In this document: piece by piece, positions 1-5,142 of the stretch | Position numbering within the stretch: the stretch's first letter is position 1 | How the letters are laid out: every line of letters starts with the position of its first letter | From: Bacillota bacterium | GTDB lineage: Bacteria; Bacillota; Desulfitobacteriia; Desulfitobacteriales; Desulfitobacteriaceae | Direction: 5' to 3' | Assembly (NCBI GenBank): GCA_023390635.1 | Contig: JAEWCM010000068.1 | Coordinates: 1 to 8,726, forward strand | Length of the DNA: 8,726 nt | Position numbers and translations under genes: made by a program | Notes under the pieces: model-generated | Seen by the model: only the letters and a program-made list of their open reading frames with translations | The model's database searches: none | Told to the model about the DNA's origin: nothing

Positions 1-67
1 CTTTCAGATACTTTTCAACCAGCCTTACTTTGTCTTCTGCTGGTATTCCTTTCTTTGATTTGGACAT
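1..67 (-). CDS. IS3-family transposase OrfA, N-terminal fragment (cut by window edge)
   Basis: The reading frame starts at ATG (67-65) and stays open to the window edge, giving 22 residues that begin MSKSKKGIPAEDKVRLVEKY. A basic N-terminus followed by a K-(V/I)-R-(L/I)-x-E-x-Y-L helix is the usual start of the helix-turn-helix OrfA of IS3-type elements. OrfA binds the element's terminal repeats and is normally joined to OrfB, the DDE transposase, by frameshifting. A GGGGG ribosome site (75-79) lies 7 bases before the ATG. OrfB and the rest of OrfA are outside the window. The family call rests on a short stretch of protein plus the adjacent terminus-like DNA; another helix-turn-helix transposase family is possible. 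Confidence 0.55.
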   Translation of the reverse strand, partial: MSKSKKGIPAEDKVRLVEKYLK

Positions 68-113
68 ACAAATACCCCCATATAGGACTTGTTATATTTC
101 AATGTCCTATACA
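1..113 (-). mobile_element. Left end of an IS3-like insertion sequence (partial, runs off the window)
   Basis: Read on the minus strand, the sequence changes character at about position 113. The DHHW-family reading frame stops matching its family, and a TGTATAGGACATTG end follows, with the 5'-TG typical of IS3-family termini. A short leader, a G-rich ribosome site and an orfA-like start come next. Only one end is inside the window, so the matching inverted repeat and the target duplication cannot be checked. The exact edge is uncertain by several bases, because the inverted-repeat match continues outward to position 119. Confidence 0.6.
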
Positions 114-119
114 GGGGTA
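73..119 (-). repeat. Imperfect inverted repeat (16-bp arms) at the IS edge, covering the transposase ribosome site
   Basis: Arms 73-88 and 104-119 pair at 14 of 16 positions around a 15-base loop. The inner 8 bp (TATAGGAC/GTCCTATA) are perfect. In a minus-strand transcript the downstream arm contains the GGGGG ribosome site of the transposase, and the upstream arm supplies the complementary CCCC. Transcripts entering from the broken DHHW gene could fold this hairpin and hide the site. Confidence 0.6.
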
Positions 120-722
120 GCATATCATCCAGTGACCGGCATCATATTTTACATTATATACCTGGGTGGTTTCCTTAGCCTCCAGCAAAGCCGATTCACT
201 TTCAATGTAGCGTATGCCCCGCTCTTTAAGCGCCGTTCTAAGCAAATCCATCCGCTCACTGGTCAGATGAACTCCGTCGGGAAGATATTCGCTGTAGATT
301 GTCGTTTTAGAAGGATTGAGCCAAAAGAGAAACGGCACATTTCTTTCATCACAATAGGTTTGAATTTTCTTTATAAAATCTGCAAAGTCATTAATATAGT
401 CCGGATCATACTTTTCTTCCGTTATATTTGAGAAAACATAACCGCCTTTTCCGTAGGTATAGGCCGGATGAATCATCATATGAAAAAGGTCATCATACAG
501 TTTGGTGTATAAATTTATCATCTGGCTCCTAAAGCCGATTCTATCGGATAAATAGTCTTCCAATCCGTCTGTCAGATCAACAGATTTGCTCCAAGTAGGT
601 AATTCCGCAAGCTTCCGGTTATCAATCGCAGAAATCTGATCAGGTGCCGTATTCAGGGTAACTACCGGAATAATAAGGACGAGCATAAAAAGTATAATTA
701 AAAGCCACTGCAATTTTTTCAT
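99..722 (-). pseudogene. DHHW/AlgJ-like SGNH-fold acyltransferase partner, truncated by the IS
   Basis: The 207-residue frame starts with a signal anchor: MKK followed by a hydrophobic run at residues 6-23. It continues as a DHHW-family protein, the AlgJ/AlgX-like partner of MBOAT acyltransferases that acts outside the membrane and acetylates polysaccharide. Visible family features are an N-terminal 'IDNRKLAELP' stretch (33-42), 'LSDRIGFRSQMI' (58-69), and the catalytic Asp/His motif DAGHW (194-198). After residue 198 the protein becomes MICYPCIGH and stops, and the last bases of the frame belong to the IS. Family members are usually about 350-400 residues, so the distal half with the GDS-type Ser nucleophile is missing here. 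The gene begins 26 bases after the MBOAT stop, with an AAAGG ribosome site about 10 bases before the ATG, so the two were clearly one operon. A functional product is unlikely. Confidence 0.8.
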
Positions 723-748
723 TTTCTTTATACCTTTCTGAAGCTGAT

Positions 749-2149
749 CTAAAACTGAAAGTAGATAAAGGGGCTATAGGTACTATTGACCACAAAAATT
801 AAGCTTAATACGAGCAGGAGCAATATAGCGGGAATTCTCAAGGCCATTGCTGCCGTCTCTTTTTCGTAACGGTTCAGCAGTTTGGACAGGATAGGTGTAG
901 CTCCCACAAAAGCCGCCCCCAGCACAAATACCAACCGTTCATTAAAGTAGTATAAGAACGTAAACTGTAAATGGCCTGTCTCTTTTAAGCCAAATAAGTA
1001 CCCGTAATAATCCATAGCCGTACCTAGAGTAGTGGAACGGAATAACACCCATCCCATCATCACCGCTAATATGGTATAGATCCAACGGCCCAATGCAGGA
1101 ACACGGTCATATAGTCCCTTTTTTATCAGAACCCGTTCAGCAACAATAAAAATACCATGCCAAATTCCCCAAAGGACAAAGTTCCATGCCGCCCCATGCC
1201 AGATTCCTGTCACCAAAAACACAATCCAAAGATGCAGATAAACATTGCCCCGCCGGTTCCCCCCCAAGGGAATATAGAGGTATTCCTTAAACCAGGTTGA
1301 GAGGGAGATGTGCCAGCGCCGCCAAAATTCAGTAATGGATTTAGAAATATAAGGATAATCGAAATTTTCTTTATAGGTAAAACCAAGCATCCTGCCTAAC
1401 CCAATGGCCATATCCGAGTACCCGGAAAAATCAAAATAGATCTGTAAAGTATAGCAGACAATGCCAAGCCAGGCAGTAGGCACATCCATCCCTACCCCTG
1501 CAGCGTTGAAAATTTTATCTGCCGTTTGCCCTAAAACGTCGGCTATTAACACCTTTTTAGCTAATCCGACAGCAAAGCGCTGAATTCCAATGCAGAAAAT
1601 TTCCGGAGTAATTTTTCTGGTCTTGAGCTGTTCATGTATGTCTCTATATTTGACAATCGGGCCAGCCACCAACTGAGGAAACATGGCAATGTATAACGCA
1701 ATATCAAGGAAACCCTTGTCAGCCTGCACCTCTCGCTTATAAACATCGATAATATAAGACAATCCCTGAAAAGTAAAAAAGGATATCCCCACGGGCAATC
1801 CCACATTTGTACTGGATAAACTTAAATGAAACAACTGATTTATATTTTCAATCGCAAAATCAAAATATTTATAGTAAAACAGAAGCAATAAATTCAAACT
1901 GATTCCTGATACTAAAGCAAGCTTTCTCAACTTCCCCTTGCCTTCTAAACGTTGAATCGAAATGCCGGCAAAATAATTGATAAAAATAGAAGCTAACAAT
2001 ACCAAGACATGACTTGAGTTGCCCCATGCATAGAAAAACAAGCTGGCTGCCAAAAGAAAGAGATTTCTTCCTTTTTTCGGCATAATAAAATAACCGATCA
2101 GTACCAACGGAAGAAAGGCACACAAAAATACCAGCGAACTAAATACCAC
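749..2149 (-). CDS. MBOAT-family membrane-bound O-acyltransferase (AlgI/PatA-like)
   Basis: This 466-residue polytopic membrane protein has the full layout of the AlgI-type MBOAT family, which moves acyl (usually acetyl) groups across the membrane for O-acetylation of exopolysaccharide or cell-wall glycans. It opens with the typical MVFSSLVFLCAFLPLVL. It carries QIYFDFSGYSDMAIGLGRM (236-254), the conserved FWRRWHISLSTWF (275-287) and the catalytic-His motif TGIWHGAAWNF (314-324, His318). Length is normal and no key residue is missing. The start is GTG at 2149, with AGGTGG (2161-2156) 6 bases upstream; no upstream in-frame ATG is available. It is first in an operon with the DHHW partner at 722, which is broken, so the enzyme may now lack its acceptor-side partner unless another copy exists elsewhere. 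The acceptor glycan cannot be told from the sequence. Confidence 0.93.
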   Translation of the reverse strand: MVFSSLVFLCAFLPLVLIGYFIMPKKGRNLFLLAASLFFYAWGNSSHVLVLLASIFINYFAGISIQRLEGKGKLRKLALVSGISLNLLLLFYYKYFDFAIENINQLFHLSLSSTNVGLPVGISFFTFQGLSYIIDVYKREVQADKGFLDIALYIAMFPQLVAGPIVKYRDIHEQLKTRKITPEIFCIGIQRFAVGLAKKVLIADVLGQTADKIFNAAGVGMDVPTAWLGIVCYTLQIYFDFSGYSDMAIGLGRMLGFTYKENFDYPYISKSITEFWRRWHISLSTWFKEYLYIPLGGNRRGNVYLHLWIVFLVTGIWHGAAWNFVLWGIWHGIFIVAERVLIKKGLYDRVPALGRWIYTILAVMMGWVLFRSTTLGTAMDYYGYLFGLKETGHLQFTFLYYFNERLVFVLGAAFVGATPILSKLLNRYEKETAAMALRIPAILLLLVLSLIFVVNSTYSPFIYFQF

Positions 2150-2161
2150 CTAATACCACCT
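2142..2161 (-). repeat. Perfect 10-bp tandem duplication over the MBOAT ribosome site and start
   Basis: AATACCACCT occurs twice head to tail (2142-2151 and 2152-2161). On the minus strand each copy reads AGGTGGTATT. The upstream copy supplies the ribosome site and the second copy contains the GTG start codon. The GTG in the upstream copy (2159) opens a six-codon frame that ends at a TAG overlapping the true gene start. Confidence 0.85.
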
Positions 2162-2198
2162 ACTACTTAAATTATTGTCAGCTTTTGCGAAGATTATA

Positions 2199-2226
2199 AT
2201 AGTATTCTGGTCGCTGATTACTCCAA
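2199..2226 (-). promoter_or_regulatory. Possible second promoter (P2) for the MBOAT operon
   Basis: TTGGAG (2226-2221) lies 16 bases before TACTAT (2204-2199), and the next bases read TATAAT, so alternative -10 registers exist with worse spacing. It lies about 50 bases before the GTG start. It is weaker than the promoter at 2296-2324 and may be only AT-rich sequence. Confidence 0.25.
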
Positions 2227-2231
2227 TGCTC

Positions 2232-2267
2232 AAAAAAAACTAAATTCTCCACTTCTGATTTTAGTTT
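2232..2267 (-). terminator. Terminator-like AU-rich hairpin in the MBOAT leader
   Basis: On the minus strand AAACTAAA (2267-2260) pairs with TTTAGTTT (2244-2237) around a 15-base loop and is followed by five more T. It lies between promoter P1 and the gene, so it could act as a leader attenuator. The stem has only one G-C pair, so its strength is doubtful. Confidence 0.3.
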
Positions 2268-2295
2268 CGCATCGCCCGAAAACAGCATTACATAG

Positions 2296-2324
2296 ATTAT
2301 AAGCTATCATCGAAACAATACCAA
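2296..2324 (-). promoter_or_regulatory. Sigma-A-type promoter (P1) for the MBOAT-DHHW operon
   Basis: TTGGTA (2324-2319) and a consensus TATAAT (2301-2296) are separated by exactly 17 bases. Transcription would begin near 2289, giving a leader of about 140 bases before the GTG start. The phased repeat array at 2341-2384 ends 16 bases upstream of the -35 element, where an activator would be expected to bind. Confidence 0.6.
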
Positions 2325-2340
2325 CTGCTTTTGTCGGATT

Positions 2341-2384
2341 TTGTGATTAAATTGTGACTATTTTGTGACAATTTTGTAACCATT
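2341..2384 (-). promoter_or_regulatory. Four 11-bp direct repeats, likely response-regulator binding array (PhoP/PhoB-like)
   Basis: On the plus strand TTGTGAT, TTGTGAC, TTGTGAC and TTGTAAC start at 2341, 2352, 2363 and 2374, exactly 11 bp apart; a weaker fifth TTGT starts at 2331. On the coding (minus) strand the units read GTTACA, GTCACA, GTCACA and ATCACA with 5-base spacers. Each matches the Bacillus PhoP half-site TT(A/C/T)ACA at 5 of 6 positions, and the spacing is the PhoP one. Helical phasing of same-direction half-sites is typical of OmpR/PhoB-family regulators. The identity of the regulator is inferred. Confidence 0.5.
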
Positions 2385-2447
2385 CTATCATGTTTTCTCC
2401 ATATGAATATTCTGAATATATTCTCTCTGTACTCCCCCTCATCTACC

Positions 2448-2511
2448 GAAGCTAAATATAGAGAGCTGGACACCAGATTCTCTCAGTGTCCAGCTCTCTG
2501 TATTTAGCTTC
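2448..2511. repeat. Near-perfect 26-bp inverted repeat at the 3' end of the arsR-like gene
   Basis: Arms 2448-2473 and 2486-2511 pair at 25 of 26 positions around a 12-base loop; the single mismatch is a wobble in one strand. The arm overlaps the stop codon of the ArsR-family gene (2510-2512). Neither side is followed by a T-run, so it is not a textbook intrinsic terminator, although a stem this long could still end or protect the arsR transcript. Confidence 0.75.
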
Positions 2512-2815
2512 AGTCACACTTGTCGTTCCAACAATCACTCGTTTTGGTAATTTCTTTCAAAAGCGTACCGGCATGGTTCGAGCCCTGTTCACTTATCCGG
2601 TAATAAGTCCACTTACCCTCCTGCCTGCTGACTACAATTCCAGACTGGCATAGTATCTTCATATGATAAGAGAGGGCGGATTGCCCCATATCAAGCCGCT
2701 CCAGCAAAGTACAAGCACATTTTTCGCCACTGCGCAGCAGCTCCAATATCTGTAACCGTCTTTCATCACAAAACGCTTTGAACACTTTGGCTGATTCGTA
2801 ATAAGCCGAAGCCAA
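2510..2815 (-). CDS. ArsR/SmtB-family winged-helix transcriptional repressor
   Basis: This 101-residue protein is one compact ArsR-family domain, a dimeric DNA-binding repressor usually released by metal(loid) or another small signal. It shows AFCDERRLQILELLRSGEKC (14-33), the recognition helix MGQSALSYHMKIL (43-55) and the beta-wing GIVVSRQEGKWTYYRIS (59-75). Cys33 and Cys35 sit where ArsR proteins carry their alpha-3 thiolate site. A further Cys pair, Cys95 and Cys100, lies in the C-terminal tail, so arsenic(III) or a soft metal is a reasonable but unproven inducer. The start is TTG at 2815, with GGGGTG 5 bases upstream; no in-frame ATG lies close by. No arsenic or metal efflux gene is adjacent, so its target is either its own promoter or a distant gene. 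The stop codon is inside the long inverted repeat at 2448-2511. Confidence 0.9.
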   Translation of the reverse strand: MASAYYESAKVFKAFCDERRLQILELLRSGEKCACTLLERLDMGQSALSYHMKILCQSGIVVSRQEGKWTYYRISEQGSNHAGTLLKEITKTSDCWNDKCD

Positions 2816-2829
2816 ATACTCACCCCATT

Positions 2830-2846
2830 TTGAATTGTTTTTTCAA
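2830..2846. promoter_or_regulatory. Small palindrome upstream of the arsR-like gene, candidate operator
   Basis: TTGAA-N7-TTCAA lies 15 bases before the TTG start, where an autoregulating ArsR protein would block transcription. The arms are short and AT-rich and no clear -10/-35 pair is visible around them, so this is weak evidence. Confidence 0.2.
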
Positions 2847-2877
2847 GACAGAAAGGTATTCAGAGTTCCAGTAAATT

Positions 2878-2908
2878 AGGGGCAGATCATTAAAAATGAT
2901 TCGCCCCT
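2878..2908 (-). terminator. Stem-loop terminator of the CWB2 surface-protein gene
   Basis: Arms 2878-2891 and 2895-2908 pair at 12 of 14 positions around a 3-base loop, with the GC-rich AGGGGC/GCCCCT end at the base. The stem begins 28 bases after the stop codon at 2937 and is followed on the minus strand only by a weak AATTT tract. It is placed to separate the surface-protein gene from the arsR-like gene. Confidence 0.55.
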
Positions 2909-2936
2909 GACTCTCACTCCAATAAAAGCAGCTTAA

Positions 2937-4979
2937 TTAAGACGCCAAAAGTTTTACCGTAATTTCCTTCACTGCATTATCATAGTAAATATTCACCTTA
3001 ATATCTTTATTTCTTACTACTTGTTCTTCCGGAATTGGGCCCAATTCCAGCAAATAGCGCGTAAGATTGGAACATGGCTTTTCTTCATAGATCATAAAGG
3101 AATTCGACGGACCGTCATTGCTGTTCTTAACCACCACCTGATTTTGTGAAGGTACGATATCTCTCCAAATTCCATATTGATCTTGACCATAGACACCTAA
3201 CTGTATCCCCTCTCTCGCTTCTATCACATTGGCAAATACAAAGGTTGTCTGTTCAGTGAAATTTCCTAAATCCTTACTGAATTTTATTCTGTCATAACCA
3301 ATTTTTATCTGCTGGACTTTAGGCTGCTCCGGAGAAACCTTTATAGTCTGTTCAATCGTCTTCACCCCGTATAAGGTTTTAATCTGGACTGTAAGAACAG
3401 CCGATTTTACAGCCGTATTCCCGTTTGCTGACACATCTGCTCCTGCAGCATACCAACCATCTTTTTCTTTTCCTATTTTAACCACTTTGTTATCACTGCT
3501 TATGACGGAAAGAATATCATCAGATTTAATACTGTAAACTCTTCCACTTTTATCGGTCCCTTGAAATTCAAGCAGCTTTGAATATTCGGCTGTAGAAACA
3601 GGGTCAACCTCTTTAAATCCAGCCAACGGCAACATGTCTTTAATCTTAAAGACAGCATCAGGATCTGTCAGTACAGAACAACTGGCAGTATTAAATTGAG
3701 TTGAAATATCAGGCCCTGATAAAGCAATGCTATATTCTCCTTGATCCAAATCAGATACAGAAGATAAAGTGAATCCAGTTTTCGCTGCATTCCATGTAGC
3801 CTGTAATCCGTTCACGATTACTCCATCCCGTTTTACCTCCAATTTAATCTGACTGGGATCAGTCACACTACGACTGAGGTCAGCCTTTAAAGTCTTTTTA
3901 TCAACCAGGGAAAAGGATTGAGGAATAATGGGATAGAATTCGATAGAATTGAGATATTGATTGAGCAAGGTTTGAGAAACAACAGCCTCTCCTCCCAGTA
4001 CGACAATCCGGGTCTGACTGCCTTGCCTTTCATTGATGAAGTTTGCCGCCTTAATCTCCCTATTGTCAGTCAGTACAAGGGCACTATGCTCGATTGCTGC
4101 TAATGGAACGCCGGCTAGAGCATCCACCATGGTCTGACCGTTAGCAATATAGATGTTATCAAAGCTCAGATCGTCAACGAAGGCGTCCATCACCGCTACA
4201 TTTGTGTCATATGCCGTCTCGCCGAAAAATCTTTTAATTTGACCGGGGAGACTGCTTCCTTGTTTATCGCTGATAACACCCGTTCCGCCTACAATATAGG
4301 AAGTCTGAATGTTGCCCTTCACTGAATTGAGATAGGCTGCCAAAGAAGAAGGGAGCACTTCCTTGCTATTAGTGTAAAGAATAGGCATCTTCTGAGCGGC
4401 CGCGATCGGAGCTACGGACAAAGCATCTTGCCCTTTTCCCCCTGTTAATACTACGCTCGTAGGATTTACTCCCATCTCCTGGGCAATTTTTACCGATGTC
4501 TCAGAAGCATCATACCCAGCCAGACGGGTCACTGTAATGCCCATAGCCTGGATAGCCTGTTCTACAGCTGCTTTAATTACCCCTGTTCCACCGATCAGAT
4601 ATACCTTTTTCACGTGCAGGGATTGTAAGCTCGATAGAGTAACTGACGTCAGTTTATCCCCTTCCGTTAAAAGCAAAGGTGCCACCTTCTGCGCTGCCAG
4701 AGGCCCCGCCGCCAAGGCATCATAAGAGTTTCCGACCGTGCCGACTACAATTACCGCCGTATCGGCCGTGGTCCAATTCGATGCGGCAATTCTGGCTGCC
4801 GTATCATATTGGGTTTCACCGCCTAACCTGGTATAAGCATATCCTGCCGATAATCCATTAGGAAACAGAGAAATCAACATGAAAAGGATAATGAATAAAC
4901 TCACAAATGATCTCAAGATTCTTGGACATCCGATGAAATCCCTGAGTCCTCTCCGAGGCATCTTAGTTGATGTTGACAT
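2937..4979 (-). CDS. Secreted cell-wall protein with three cell-wall-binding repeats 2 (CWB2) and a C-terminal beta-rich region
   Basis: This 680-residue exported protein has a basic N-terminus and a hydrophobic signal segment (about 21-40), with likely cleavage near LSA-GYA (43-48). Three CWB2 domains follow, the module that anchors clostridial surface proteins non-covalently to wall polymers: RLGGETQYDTA to YLIGGTGVI (51-135), RLAGYDASET to YIVGGTGVI (152-236) and FFGETAYDTN to VVLGGEAVV (251-334). The remaining 340 or so residues look like two or three Ig-like or other beta-sandwich modules (a repeated 'V..DG..V' style with alternating hydrophobics), and I recognise no enzyme motif. Two cysteines (434, 636) lie in this region. 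The start ATG has GAGGTG (4990-4985) 5 bases upstream. It has its own strong promoter (5015-5043) and terminator, so it is likely monocistronic. Probable role: a wall-attached structural or adhesive protein; ligand unknown. Confidence 0.9.
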   Translation of the reverse strand: MSTSTKMPRRGLRDFIGCPRILRSFVSLFIILFMLISLFPNGLSAGYAYTRLGGETQYDTAARIAASNWTTADTAVIVVGTVGNSYDALAAGPLAAQKVAPLLLTEGDKLTSVTLSSLQSLHVKKVYLIGGTGVIKAAVEQAIQAMGITVTRLAGYDASETSVKIAQEMGVNPTSVVLTGGKGQDALSVAPIAAAQKMPILYTNSKEVLPSSLAAYLNSVKGNIQTSYIVGGTGVISDKQGSSLPGQIKRFFGETAYDTNVAVMDAFVDDLSFDNIYIANGQTMVDALAGVPLAAIEHSALVLTDNREIKAANFINERQGSQTRIVVLGGEAVVSQTLLNQYLNSIEFYPIIPQSFSLVDKKTLKADLSRSVTDPSQIKLEVKRDGVIVNGLQATWNAAKTGFTLSSVSDLDQGEYSIALSGPDISTQFNTASCSVLTDPDAVFKIKDMLPLAGFKEVDPVSTAEYSKLLEFQGTDKSGRVYSIKSDDILSVISSDNKVVKIGKEKDGWYAAGADVSANGNTAVKSAVLTVQIKTLYGVKTIEQTIKVSPEQPKVQQIKIGYDRIKFSKDLGNFTEQTTFVFANVIEAREGIQLGVYGQDQYGIWRDIVPSQNQVVVKNSNDGPSNSFMIYEEKPCSNLTRYLLELGPIPEEQVVRNKDIKVNIYYDNAVKEITVKLLAS

Positions 4980-5014
4980 AGCTGCACCTCAAATCAAATT
5001 ATTTTAATACGAAA

Positions 5015-5043
5015 ATTATATGGTCAAAACCGGCTTCCGTCAA
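5015..5043 (-). promoter_or_regulatory. Strong sigma-A-type promoter for the CWB2 protein gene
   Basis: TTGACG (5043-5038) and TATAAT (5020-5015) are separated by 17 bases, one base away from full consensus. It lies 36 bases upstream of the ATG, giving a short leader of about 30 bases. It diverges from the promoter of the M29 aminopeptidase gene. Confidence 0.8.
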
Positions 5044-5098
5044 TATAAGCTTTTGTTGAGCAACCATCTGTGCAGTAGTTTATATTTTGCTGAATTTC

Positions 5099-5107
5099 TG
5101 TCATAAT
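5099..5107 (+). promoter_or_regulatory. Extended -10 promoter for the M29 aminopeptidase gene
   Basis: TGT-CATAAT forms an extended -10 element 35 bases before the ATG at 5143. The -35 region (TTTATA at 5079-5084, 17 bases upstream) is poor, as is usual for extended -10 promoters. The ribosome site GGGAGG (5130-5135) follows. Confidence 0.45.
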
Positions 5108-5142
5108 GGAATCATATTTAGCAAAAACAGGGAGGAAGATTT

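Noticed and set aside
30..431. 133-codon open frame on the plus strand
   Set aside because: It lies antisense to the DHHW-family gene remnant and across the IS edge, lacks a good ribosome site, and resembles no protein family; the minus-strand frame has clear family motifs.
2341..2384. CRP/FNR-type sites, because of the repeated TTGTGA
   Set aside because: Those sites are inverted (TGTGA with TCACA facing it); here all half-sites point the same way at 11-bp spacing.
2331..2384. CRISPR-like short repeats
   Set aside because: Units are 11 bp with no separate spacers and only four or five copies; no cas gene is present.
2405..2423. Adjacent AT palindromes GAATATTC and GAATATATTC
   Set aside because: Short, AT-only symmetry in AT-rich DNA, with no positional link to a promoter strong enough to call an operator.
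2150..2447. Small protein gene or riboswitch in the long gap upstream of the MBOAT gene
   Set aside because: The only starts give very short frames (for example ATG at about 2402 stops after four codons), and no known riboswitch core is recognisable; the region is explained by promoter, repeats and leader.
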